Source: Acidimicrobiia bacterium
Lineage (GTDB): Bacteria > Actinomycetota > Acidimicrobiia > Spongiisociales > ZC4RG35
Length of the DNA: 64,000 nt
Direction of reading: 5' to 3'
Assembly: GCA_017577575.1 (NCBI GenBank)
Contig: PKRG01000007.1
Coordinates: forward strand, 54,799-118,798
This document shows positions 41,677 through 51,000 of the stretch, piece after piece. The first letter of the stretch is position 1. Every line of letters begins with the position of its first letter. A program made the translations under genes and the position numbers. The notes below the pieces were generated by a model. That model made no database searches and was not told where the DNA came from. It saw nothing but the letters and a program-made list of their open reading frames with translations.

Positions 41677-42627
41677 ATGGAACCGAAGTCCGATCGCCGA
41701 GCCCTCGCCCTGGCTCTCGTCGTCACCGTCCTATGGAGCTCCTCGTGGATACTGATCCGATGGGGCCTCGACGACCACGGACTGCGGCCTCTCGGGTTCG
41801 CCGGGCTCCGCTACTCCGCGGCCGCCGTCGTCCTCGGCGCCTGGGTGGCGGCTCGTCCCCGAGCCAGGCAGGCGCTCAAGGGGCTCACCTGGCGTGACAT
41901 CGGACACCTCCTCGCCCTCGGGGTCGTCTTCTACACCCTGACCCAGGGCGCTCAGTTCGTGGCGATCGACAGCCAGCCGGCGGCCACCACCAGCCTCGTC
42001 CTGGCGCTGACACCTCTCGTCGTGGGCCTGATCTCCCGTCGCCTCCTCGGTGAGCCACCCAGCTCTCGCCAGTTGGCCGGCACCGCGGTGATCTTCGGGG
42101 GTGCCCTCGCCTACTTCAGCGGGGCCCTCGGGTTCACTCCCACCGGGATGGTGGCGGCCGCGGTCGCTCTCGGATCCAACGCCGGGGCGTCGATCCTGGG
42201 CCGCCGGGTCAACCGGAGCGGCCGGTTCCCGGCCGAGGTCGTCACCTTGCTCAGCATGGGGATGGGAGCCGCGTTGCTGGTGGCGGTGGGATTCGCCACC
42301 GAAGGCGTCCCCCGCCTCGATGCCGCCGGGTGGCTGATCGTGGCATGGCTGGCCGTGGCCAACACCGCGCTGGCGTTCACCATGTGGAACTGGTCGCTTC
42401 GCCGCCTGTCGGCGACGGCCTCGGCCGCGATCAACAACACCATGCTGATCCAGATCGCCCTCCTGGCATGGGTGTTCCTCGGCGAGCGCCCGAGCCTCTC
42501 CCAGTGGGTCGGCATCATCACCGTCGTCGCCGGCGTCGTCATGTCCACCGCCTCCGACTCCGGCCATCGAAGGTTTCGAGCAAGGGGCGGCGGGAATACC
42601 CGGACGATGTCTGGAGACCACTGGTGA
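41677..42627 (+). CDS. EamA/DMT-family membrane transporter
   Basis: A 316-residue protein with ten hydrophobic helices in two EamA repeats. The first holds VVTVLWSSSWILIRWGL and FVAIDSQPAATTSLVL; the second TMWNWSLRRLSATASAAINN and VFLGERPSLSQWVG. Family members export amino acids or other metabolites. AGGAGG lies 6 nt before the ATG at 41677. The 219 bp upstream hold no gene I can support. The stop overlaps the next gene (GTGA). Confidence 0.88.
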   Translation: MEPKSDRRALALALVVTVLWSSSWILIRWGLDDHGLRPLGFAGLRYSAAAVVLGAWVAARPRARQALKGLTWRDIGHLLALGVVFYTLTQGAQFVAIDSQPAATTSLVLALTPLVVGLISRRLLGEPPSSRQLAGTAVIFGGALAYFSGALGFTPTGMVAAAVALGSNAGASILGRRVNRSGRFPAEVVTLLSMGMGAALLVAVGFATEGVPRLDAAGWLIVAWLAVANTALAFTMWNWSLRRLSATASAAINNTMLIQIALLAWVFLGERPSLSQWVGIITVVAGVVMSTASDSGHRRFRARGGGNTRTMSGDHW

Positions 42628-43028
42628 CCGAGACCTATCGCGGCCCCGATTCCGACCGCTCGTTGGGTGATCTGGCCGGTCATCTCACCACCGAGATCGG
42701 CGGCCTGCTCGGCGACCACCTGCAACTCGCCCGGATGGAGATATCCGACGACCTCAGGCAAGCGGGGAAGGGTGCCCGGCTTGTGGGCGGAGCCGCCATG
42801 TCGGGCTGGATCGCCGCCCTCCTGCTCTCGATGGCGGCGGCGTTCGGCCTCGCCGAGGTCGTCGAGACTTGGCTCGCCTTCCTCGTCGTGGGGGCGGTGT
42901 GGGCCATCCTGGCGGCGGTGATGGCCCTGCGGGGGCGCAAGGAGATCGAAGAGACCGACCTCCGCCCCGAGGCGACCCTGGACGAGATCTCCCGCGACAA
43001 GCAGTGGATCGGCGGGAACAGGTCTTGA
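42624..43028 (+). CDS. Holin-superfamily-III-like small membrane protein
   Basis: A 134-residue protein with an amphipathic N-terminus (SLGDLAGHLTTEIGGLLGDHLQLARMEI). Two hydrophobic helices around residues 57-100 and an acidic tail follow. This matches the actinobacterial 'phage holin family' group (Phage_holin_3_6), which is common as an ordinary chromosomal gene and not a sign of prophage. The GTG start overlaps the transporter stop. Confidence 0.7.
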   Translation: MTETYRGPDSDRSLGDLAGHLTTEIGGLLGDHLQLARMEISDDLRQAGKGARLVGGAAMSGWIAALLLSMAAAFGLAEVVETWLAFLVVGAVWAILAAVMALRGRKEIEETDLRPEATLDEISRDKQWIGGNRS

Positions 43029-43109
43029 GCCTCACATCGAATCGAAGCCGGGTTCCAGCCGACCTAGCCGCGCGGGCCCGGATATGGTTCGCCGGGTGCT
43101 CTGCGGTGG

Positions 43110-43135
43110 GTTTGGAGACCGTCGTCGACGGGAAA
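43110..43135 (+). promoter_or_regulatory. Candidate SigB/SigF-type promoter before the RsbW-like gene
   Basis: GTTT (43110-43113), 16-bp spacer, GGGAAA (43130-43135) approximates the GTTT-N14-17-GGGTAT pattern of actinobacterial general-stress sigma factors. It precedes a partner-switching gene by about 75 bp. The match is imperfect. Confidence 0.3.
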
Positions 43136-43206
43136 CAGGGAGCCGATAAGTACCGGAGACCTATGCGAAAGCCAGGTTCAACGTGTCCCGACTCCGTAGA
43201 GTGGCC

Positions 43207-43605
43207 ATGGTGCCGAGTCTCGAACTGAGACCCGAACCGGCGAGTCCAGGACTAGCCAGAGCATTCGTTCGTCAGTTGCTGGCGGACTGGGGGGTGGAGG
43301 CTGGGATCGCTGACGACGCCGAGTTGCTGGTCACCGAACTGGTGACCAATGCAGTCGTCCACGCCCGCACCTCCGTTCATGTGGAGATCCATCGCGACGG
43401 CGACCGTCTGCGATTCGCCGTGTCCGACGGGAGCAGCCGCCAGGTGCAGCTCCGCATCCCCAGCCCGGAAGCGGTCACCGGTAGGGGCATCTATCTGCTC
43501 GACCTGCTGTCGCCCGGGTGGGATGTCGTCACCACCGCCGGCGGCAAGACGGTTAGGTTCAGCCTGCCGGCGAACGCCGAGGCCGACTTCCGCGTCGACG
43601 CCTGA
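43207..43605 (+). CDS. RsbW-like anti-sigma regulatory factor (GHKL ATPase domain)
   Basis: A protein of about 132 residues with a histidine-kinase-like ATPase fold: N-box ELLVTELVTNAVVHA and G-box GRGIYLLDLL, then GGKTVRFSLP. RsbW/SpoIIAB-type proteins bind sigma factors and phosphorylate STAS antagonists on serine. The start is uncertain. ATG 43207 is listed, but TAGAGT (43197-43202) ends 7 nt before the GTG at 43210, which suits a leaderless start there; GTG 43183 is also open. The STAS and SpoIIE genes converge on it from the other strand. Confidence 0.82.
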   Translation: MVPSLELRPEPASPGLARAFVRQLLADWGVEAGIADDAELLVTELVTNAVVHARTSVHVEIHRDGDRLRFAVSDGSSRQVQLRIPSPEAVTGRGIYLLDLLSPGWDVVTTAGGKTVRFSLPANAEADFRVDA

Positions 43606-43612
43606 GCCCCGT

Positions 43613-43933
43613 TCAGCTCCCGCCCAGGTACTCGTTCACGCCCGCCAACTGCAGCACCCGCGCCACGCGCGGCTGGGGCCCACGCACCGAGAAGCTGCGT
43701 CCGGCGTCGGCCAGCCGCTGCTTGGCCCCGACGAGGGCACTGAGGGCCGTCGAGTCGATGAAGGTGACGTGGGAGAGGTCGACGACGACCTCGTCCGAGT
43801 CGGCCCGTGACACGTCCGCCAGCGCCGCCCGGAGGACGTCGACGTTCCCGTAGTCGATCTCCCCGTGAGGCGACACCACCGTCGTCGTCCCGTTCGTGGT
43901 CACGTCGATGTCTAGGCCGGCTGGGGTGGTCAC
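43613..43933 (-). CDS. STAS-domain anti-sigma factor antagonist
   Basis: A 106-residue STAS protein of the RsbV/SpoIIAA type. VVDLSHVTFIDSTALSALVG contains the phosphorylatable serine in the D-S-T motif. In its unphosphorylated state it would free a sigma factor from the RsbW-like kinase; the SpoIIE phosphatase upstream would reactivate it. It lies 19 nt after the phosphatase gene and 7 nt from the convergent RsbW-like gene. Confidence 0.88.
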   Translation of the reverse strand: MTTPAGLDIDVTTNGTTTVVSPHGEIDYGNVDVLRAALADVSRADSDEVVVDLSHVTFIDSTALSALVGAKQRLADAGRSFSVRGPQPRVARVLQLAGVNEYLGGS

Positions 43934-43952
43934 GAGTGTCCTCGGCTCGGAG

Positions 43953-46900
43953 TCAGGAGTTGCAGCGAATCAGCAACACCGCGGCGTCGTCGCGGCTCTC
44001 CGACTCACCATATCGGTCCTGCAGGACCTGATCCAATGAGTCGAGAGCACTCGATGCGTCGAGTGCCGCCCAGTCGTCCACGAGCCGAAGCAGGTCCGTG
44101 TCGGTCAAGGCATCCGGCACCGGCACGTCGGTCACCCCGTCCGTGTAGATGAGGAGGCTCTCTCCGCCACCCAACACGACCTCCGTCTCGGTCAGCTCCA
44201 CGGATTCGATCAGGCCGAGAACGGTCCCGGGGGAGCCCACGAACTCACACCCCGCTCCCGGCCGTTTCAGGATCGGCAGCGGATGGCCTCCCACCGCGAA
44301 GCGGAAGTGAAAGCCGGAAGGTCCGGTGCGCTCCAGGATCCCGAAGATCGCCGTGCAGTAGCTCTCGGTCGTGCGGGCCTGGGACAGGAACGCTTCGTGG
44401 ACCCAGTGGAGAACCTCCCTCGGGCTGCGACCGTGGCGGGCAGCGGCCCGGGCCGTGTAGCGAGCAATACCCGTCATGGCCGCCGCCGCCACGCCCTTGC
44501 CCGAGACGTCACCGACCATCACCCCCCAGCGGTCGTCTCCCAACTCGATGAGGTCGTAGAAGTCGCCGCCGACCTCCGACAGCTCCGAGGCGGGCCAGTA
44601 TCGGGCCGCGATCTCCAGACCCGGGATGGTGGGCAGAGACGACGGAAGCAGGCTCCGTTGCAGCGTCATCGCCGTGCTGCGATGACGCTCGAAGGCCCGC
44701 CGGCTCTCGACGGCGGCACCCATGCGGCTCGCCAGGTCCTCGGCCAACAGCACCTCCTCCGAAGAGAACGGGTGGTTCGACCGGTGGCGGGCGAGGAGCA
44801 TCGCTCCCAGCGGGCCGGACGCACCCGGGAGGGGCACCGTCATCGCCGACCCCAGCTCGAGAGTCTGGCACAGGTCCCGCAGCAGGGCGTCGGCGAGATC
44901 GGTGGCGTACTCGTCGTCGATCAGTGGATGGACTTCGGGCTTGCCGGAGCGGATCACCTCGGCGAAGCCTTGCGACACGGCGGGGTCGAAAGGATTACGG
45001 GTGACGATCTCGTCGATCGTGCCCGCCGCGTCGGGGTTGCGATGGCTTCGAACCACGAGAGGCGGCCCGGAGTCGGACAGGGCGGCGATGACGCAACAGT
45101 CGGCGATGGTGTCGGCCGCCAGCTTCGCCATCCTCTCCAGCTGGGTGCCGAGCGGACCCGGCTGGTTGACGATGTCGGCGAGCATGCCGATGAGCTCGGA
45201 CCGTTGGCGGGCGGCCCGCTCGATCTCGTAGGCCCGGCTCCGGTCGATGGCAGTGGCGATGCGTTCGGCGGCGATCTCGAGGATCTCCACGTCCTGTTCG
45301 GTGAGCGGCCTGTCGGGGCCGGCGCCGACGTCGAGGACCCCGATGACCCTTCCCCCGGATCGGAGAGGAACTCCCGCTTCGGAGACGACGTGATCCGGGA
45401 AGGCGGGGCGGATCACCTCGTGGCGGGTGATGTCGTCGATGATGCGCGGCTTGCCCGTGGCGCTGATCGTGCCGGCGAGTCCCCGGCCGACCGGCACGCG
45501 GGCCAGGTCCTCGCCGGTGGTCCCGTATTGGCCCCTGACCTCCAGCATCTCTCCTGTCTCGTCGACGAGGAAGATGCGGACCGCGTCGCAGCCGATGGCG
45601 GTGGCGATCCTCCCCGGCAGCTCCTGCAGCAGCTCTTCGAAAGAGAGCCGGGACAGGGCGGCATCGGTGATCTGGTCGATGCTGAGGAGCCGGGCATGGG
45701 CGGCTTGCGCCTGTTCCAGGGCCTGGGCCCGGCCCAGCGTCTGGGCGCAGATGTGGGCGACGATCGAGAGGTGGCGCGACACCTCTTCGCCGATCGGGTT
45801 GGGGTCGTCGAATCCGATCCCCAGCGCCCCTATCGCCTTGCCTTGCACGATGAGGGGGAACATGAAGGAGGTGGCCGGGAAGTCCTCGGGGGAGGCGCCT
45901 TCGGCGAGTTGGGGGTATCGCAGGGCGAAGTCGTCCCAGCCGTGGATCACCAGCGGTGCCTGGGTGCGCACCGCGTCGGTGGGCCCGGCGGCCGCGTCGA
46001 GGGGTATCGCCTCGAACCTCGTCGTCGTGTCTCGGTCGTATCCGTGGATCGCCAGGGCGCGGAGCTCGCCGCCGGCCTCGTCGACGAGGAACAGGCTCCC
46101 TTTCGTCGCCCCGACCGCGGGGAGGAGGTGATGGACGACTGTCTCGGCGACTTCGTAGGCGGTGGCGGCACCCGCCAACCGGCCGAGGACCGACTCCAGA
46201 GCCTGGGACCGGGATGCGGCGCGCCCGGCGGCGTCGTGGAGGTCGGCTCGCTGGAGCGACTGGGCGCTCATGCCGGCGATCGTCGCCGCCAGCTCCATCT
46301 CCTCGTCGAGGAACTCGTGGGGCTCGGCGTACCCGTAGGCGAGGACGGCACGCACCTCCCCGCCGAGCACCACCGGGTAGGCGAGGAAGGCTTCGGCGCC
46401 GTGGAAGGGGTGGCCGGGGAACATGGCCTCGGCCTCCTGGCGGGACGACAGGTAGACCGCCTCGCCGGTTCGGGCGACGTGCGCCACCGCCGTCGCCGAG
46501 TCGATCGGAAGCGATCGGTAGAAGTCGAGGACGTCCCGGGAGGCGCCCCGGGCGGCGCGCAGGGTCAGCCGGCCGATGTCCGGCTCGACCATCGTGAAGA
46601 AGCCGCCGTCGGCGCCGAGGGCGGCAGCGCCTTGATCCACCAGGACTCGGGCGACGTCGTCCACCCCCGCCGCTCCGGCCAGCCGCACCGCCAGGATCTG
46701 GAGTTGGGCGAAACGCGCCCAAGCCAGCTCCAGCGAATCCTGGGTGGCGCGCTCGGCTTCGGTGGGCCCGAGGGTCCGGTCGTATTCGTCGTACTCGCGG
46801 TGACGATGACTCGTGTCGAGGGCGATCCCGAAGCCGCGTTCTGTGGCGCCTCCGTCGCCGGATACGAACTCACCCCGGCTCTCGATCCAACGCAGCGTGC

Positions 46901-47162
46901 CGTCGGGCCACACACAGCGGTGCTCGAAGACGAAAGACGACGCCGTGGCCATCGCTTCCTGGACGGCCTCGATGGCGCGGCGGCGGTCTTCGGGGTGGAT
47001 GAGGTCGGCCCATGCCTCGAAGGTCCCGCCGAAGGCGCCGGGGTCCAAGCCGTAGAGCCGCTCGATCGTGGGATCCCAGCGGATTCGGCCGTCGGCGAGG
47101 TCCCAGGTCCAGTAGCCGACCCCGGCTAGCGCAGGGGCGTTGGGGGCAGGGCCGGTGCTCAT
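43953..47162 (-). CDS. PAS-GAF4-SpoIIE (PP2C) sensor phosphatase
   Basis: A 1069-residue cytosolic phosphatase of the RsbU/RsbP kind. Residues 1-125 read as a PAS domain with PAC end (GYWTWDLADGRIRWDPTIERLYG.. WIESRGEF). About 150-830 hold four GAF domains (FFTMVEPDIGRL, GSLFLVDEAGGELRA, VRIFLVDETGEMLEV, MTVPLPGASGPLGAM). Residues 850-1069 form the SpoIIE PP2C domain with GGDFYDLIEL, VGDVSGKGVAAA, TDGVTD and the final RDDAAVLLIR. It should dephosphorylate the adjacent STAS protein after ligand or redox sensing. No transmembrane segment is seen. Confidence 0.9.
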   Translation of the reverse strand: MSTGPAPNAPALAGVGYWTWDLADGRIRWDPTIERLYGLDPGAFGGTFEAWADLIHPEDRRRAIEAVQEAMATASSFVFEHRCVWPDGTLRWIESRGEFVSGDGGATERGFGIALDTSHRHREYDEYDRTLGPTEAERATQDSLELAWARFAQLQILAVRLAGAAGVDDVARVLVDQGAAALGADGGFFTMVEPDIGRLTLRAARGASRDVLDFYRSLPIDSATAVAHVARTGEAVYLSSRQEAEAMFPGHPFHGAEAFLAYPVVLGGEVRAVLAYGYAEPHEFLDEEMELAATIAGMSAQSLQRADLHDAAGRAASRSQALESVLGRLAGAATAYEVAETVVHHLLPAVGATKGSLFLVDEAGGELRALAIHGYDRDTTTRFEAIPLDAAAGPTDAVRTQAPLVIHGWDDFALRYPQLAEGASPEDFPATSFMFPLIVQGKAIGALGIGFDDPNPIGEEVSRHLSIVAHICAQTLGRAQALEQAQAAHARLLSIDQITDAALSRLSFEELLQELPGRIATAIGCDAVRIFLVDETGEMLEVRGQYGTTGEDLARVPVGRGLAGTISATGKPRIIDDITRHEVIRPAFPDHVVSEAGVPLRSGGRVIGVLDVGAGPDRPLTEQDVEILEIAAERIATAIDRSRAYEIERAARQRSELIGMLADIVNQPGPLGTQLERMAKLAADTIADCCVIAALSDSGPPLVVRSHRNPDAAGTIDEIVTRNPFDPAVSQGFAEVIRSGKPEVHPLIDDEYATDLADALLRDLCQTLELGSAMTVPLPGASGPLGAMLLARHRSNHPFSSEEVLLAEDLASRMGAAVESRRAFERHRSTAMTLQRSLLPSSLPTIPGLEIAARYWPASELSEVGGDFYDLIELGDDRWGVMVGDVSGKGVAAAAMTGIARYTARAAARHGRSPREVLHWVHEAFLSQARTTESYCTAIFGILERTGPSGFHFRFAVGGHPLPILKRPGAGCEFVGSPGTVLGLIESVELTETEVVLGGGESLLIYTDGVTDVPVPDALTDTDLLRLVDDWAALDASSALDSLDQVLQDRYGESESRDDAAVLLIRCNS

Positions 47163-47279
47163 CGTGGGGAAGTGGGGTTGCTGAGAAGCTGATTCGGGAT
47201 CGAAACCGCCTGATACGTCGACTCGAACAATACGCCCGGGTCGGGCGGCGCCGCAGCGAGAAACCGTGTCAGTGCGGAA

Positions 47280-48056
47280 TCACTGCTGGCACGACGGGCA
47301 CCAGTAGGTGATGCGGGCGGGGGTGCCGAGCCAGCCCTCCTGGATCTCGGTGCGGCACCTGCGACACGGCTTTCCCGCTCTCCCGTAGACCCACAGCGAG
47401 CCGTCGCCGAGCCCGCGAGTAGAGCGGTTGTACCGGCGGGTGTTGGGGAGCATCAGCCGGCGGGCCCGTTCGGCGAGGCGCCTCCGGGTGGCGGCGTCGA
47501 TCGTGGCCATGGTCCGGTCCGGGGCGAGGCGCTCCAGGAACAGGACCTCGGACTTGTACACGTTGCCGACGCCCGCCATGACCCGCTGGTCGAGCAGGAA
47601 GTCGCACACCGGGCGGTCGGGCGGGTAACGGCCGGCGCGTTCCTCGAAGGCTCCGACATCGAACTCGTCGGCCAGGAGATCGGGCCCGAGCCGGGCAAGC
47701 GCCCCGTCGATCGCCGCTCTCTTGCCGACCTCCACCTTGGGGGCGCCGACCGCCCACACCGCCCCGCGGTCGGTTCTCAGCCCCAGCCTCACCCCGGCGA
47801 GGTCACGGTCCCGGCCGGGCGGCGTCACCTGGACGGTGCCGTTCATCCCCAAGTGGATGCGCACGGTGAGACCGGAGTCGAAGTCGATGAGCAGGTTCTT
47901 GCCCACGGTGCGGACCGCTTCCACCTTGCGGTCGAGGATCGCCGGCGAATGGCGGCGGATGGCCTTCGCCGATCCTTCCACGGCGGTCACCACCGCGCCG
48001 GCGAGCACGTTCCTGGCCCGATGGGCGGCCTTGGCGTAGGTGTCACCTTCCGGCAC
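47280..48056 (-). CDS. nei2: Endonuclease VIII-type DNA glycosylase (Nei2)
   Basis: A 258-residue Fpg/Nei protein that excises oxidised pyrimidines. The catalytic Pro2-Glu3 follow the initiator methionine (MPEGDT), the H2TH region is DQRVMAGVGNVYKSEVLF, and the C-terminal zinc finger has CRRCRTEI and YWCPSC. Its ATG lies 14 nt inside the end of lhr, so the two are translated together, as in mycobacteria. Confidence 0.92.
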   Translation of the reverse strand: MPEGDTYAKAAHRARNVLAGAVVTAVEGSAKAIRRHSPAILDRKVEAVRTVGKNLLIDFDSGLTVRIHLGMNGTVQVTPPGRDRDLAGVRLGLRTDRGAVWAVGAPKVEVGKRAAIDGALARLGPDLLADEFDVGAFEERAGRYPPDRPVCDFLLDQRVMAGVGNVYKSEVLFLERLAPDRTMATIDAATRRRLAERARRLMLPNTRRYNRSTRGLGDGSLWVYGRAGKPCRRCRTEIQEGWLGTPARITYWCPSCQQ

Positions 48057-51000
48057 GGGCCATCCCTCTCCACACGAGACCGCGGGCCGAGACTGCGAAG
48101 CCGTGGTCGGCCAGGCGGGGGCCGAGCTCGCTCTGGCCGACGGGGGTGCCGTTCACCGTCTCGATCGAGAACCGTCCGTGGCGTCCGGCCAGATCGGCCA
48201 GCACGGCGGCGACCTCGTCGGCGTCGACGCCGGCCCACAGGTGGACGGAGCGCCCACCCTTCTCCAGGTAGCCGGCCAGTTCGCCGTCGGCGATGAGCAC
48301 GTAGGAACCGGCGACCCGCGCCAGCCGGACGTCGGACTCGGGCCAGGCCAGGGCGGCGCCGTAGGGGTTGGCGGGGTCGGTGGAGGCGAGAGCCACCAGT
48401 CGCTCCTGGCGGGCGTTGCGGAGGCGGTCGACCGCACCGGGAGTGGCGAACTGGGCTCCGCCCTGGTGCTCGATGAAGTAGCCCCGCCGGACCCGGCCCG
48501 TTTCCTCCATGTGGGTGAACACCGGGTACAGGCCGCTGAAACCGCCGGGGATCGACTCGCCGAGTACCACCGCGCGGGTGACGACGCCGTGGCGGGTGAG
48601 CAGCTGATCGGCCCATGCGCTGGCCCGTTCCGTGTCGCTCGGCGCGTCGTGGAAGAGCGCCGACACCAGCGACCACCTTCCGGAGGCGTGGGGCGGGAAG
48701 CTGGAGGGCAGGTGGCGGGGCCGGCCGCCTCCGCGGCGCCGGGCGGTGAAAGCCCTCACCGGAGCAAAGGTGTCGTTGGTCACCTCGCCGGCCCAAACCA
48801 GGTCCCACAGGGCATCGAGCACCTCGTTGGGGTCGCCGCCGCCCACCGCGGCGTAGATGTCGGCGAAGAAGCTGGCTCCCCGGTCCTCCAGGCACCGGCG
48901 GATGGCGTCGTGGAGAGGCTCCGAGGGCGCATCACCTGCCGGGTCGAGCGCCAGCCGGGCGACCTGGTGGCGGGCGTAGAGCGCCACCTTCCCGTCCCGG
49001 GGGCCGAGCGAGCCGCGGCCGATCCACACGATCTGGCCTTCCAGCATCAACTGGTCGAGGACCTGGGAGGCGCCTTCGCCGAGCCGTGCCGCCAGCACGT
49101 CCCGTTCCAGGACGGAGGCGGGGATGTCGGCTCCCTGCAGGCGATCGACTGCCTCGGCGACCGCGGCGGCGCCTCGGGCCCCGGAGTCGATGCCGTGCCA
49201 GCCGATCAGGAAGCGGGCCAGGGCCGACTCGTCGACCGGCTCGATCTCGCCGCGCAGCTCGGCCAGGGAACGGCGCTTTATGCGCCGCAGCACCTCGGTG
49301 TCGACCCACTCGGTGCCGGTCCTCCCCGGCGTGAACGAGCCGCGGGCCACCCGTCCCTGGGCCTCGAGCCGCTCGAGGACCATCTCAACGACGGACGGCG
49401 ACAGGTTCAGGTCGGCCGCCGCCTCCGCGGCCAGGAAGGGAGCATGGGTGCGGGCGTAACGGCCGACGACGTCACCGAGGGGATCCTCCACCGGCTCGAG
49501 GAACACGTGCGGCACGCCGGGCGGCGGCTGGACCCCCAGCGCGTCCCGGAGCCGGGCGGCGTCTTCGACGGCCGCCCACTTCTCCTCGCCGGCGATGTGA
49601 ACCGGGATCAGCCGACGTGCCGCCGCCAGCTCCTCGACGACCTCGCCGACGTCCAGGTCGCGGGTGCGGAGGTCGAGCTCCTCGATGGTGAGGGGGCCGA
49701 GATCGCGGAGGAGGTCCACCACCGCATCGGGGTTGCGGGCGGCGCGCTCGTCGGTCAGTCGCTGCAGCTCCACCTCGACTGAGGCTATGACGTCGGCGGA
49801 CAGCAGCTGGCGGAGCTCGCCTTCACCCAGCAACTCCCGGAGCAGGTCCCGGTCGAGCGCCAGCGCCGCCGCCCGTCGCTCGGCGAGGGGCGTGTCCGCC
49901 TCGTAGAGGTAGGCGGCGACGAAGGCGAACAGCAACGACGAGGCGAACGGCGACGGCGAGGCGACCTCCACGTCGACGACGCGTATCGCCCGGGACCGGA
50001 TCTGGCCGAGGACCTCGGTGAGCGAAGGCAGGTCGAAGTCGTCCTGGAGGATCTCCCGGTACGTTTCGAGGACGATCGGGAACGAACCGAACTGCTTGGC
50101 CACCGACAAGAGCCCGGCGGCGCGCCGGCGCTGCAGCCACAGGGGAGTGCGGGTGCCTGGGCGTCGGCGGGGGAGGAGCAACGACCGGCCTGCCGCTTCC
50201 CGGAAGCGAGCCGCGAACAGCGCCGAATCGGCCAGGTGGTCGATCAAGAGCTGCTCGACCTCCTCCGGTTCGAGGACGAGGTCGGCGGTGTCGGGGGTCT
50301 CGTCGGCGTCGGGAAAGCGAAGGGCGATCCCGTCGTCGGACCAGATCACGTCGACGTCGGGCCCGTAGCGGCTCCGCAGCTTCTGGGTGAGCGCCATCGC
50401 CCAGGGGGCGTGGACCCTGGCGCCGAGCGGGGAGAGGATCACGATCCGCCAGTCGCCGATCTCGTCGCGGAAGCGCTCGATGACGAGGGTCTTCTCGTCG
50501 GGGAGATACCCGGTGGCGGCCCTCTCCTCTTCGAGGTAGGCGACGAGATTGGAGGCGGCGAGGCGGTCGAGGCCGTACTCGTCGACCAGCGTGGCCATGG
50601 CCTCCTCCCGCTCCATCGAGGAGATGCGGCGGACGAACCGCCCGACCTCCCGGCCGGTCTCGAGCGGGCGGCCCGCCATGTCGCCGTGCCAGAAGGGCAC
50701 CTTGGGTGCCGGCTCGCCGGGGGCAGGCACCACCTCGACCTTGTCCACTCCGATGTCGGTGATCCTCCAGGTCGAGGCTCCGAGGACGAACACATCGCCC
50801 TGGCGAGACTCGTAGACCATCTCCTCGTCGAGCTCTCCTACCCGTGACCCGTCGGGCAGCACGACCCGGTACAGGCCGCGGTCGGGGATCGTGCCGGGAT
50901 TGGTGACCGCCAGCTGGCGTGCTCCCGGCCGGGCGCTGATGTTCCCGCTGGTGCGGTCCCAGTTGATCCGGGGGCGCAGCTCGGCGAACAGGTCCGACGG

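Noticed and set aside
42624-43028. Prophage signal from a holin-like protein
   Set aside because: The family is a common chromosomal membrane protein in actinobacteria and no other phage gene is nearby.
44283-47129. A 948-codon open frame on the plus strand
   Set aside because: It is the exact antisense of the PAS-GAF-SpoIIE gene; long shadow frames are expected in GC-rich DNA and the translation has no recognisable domain.
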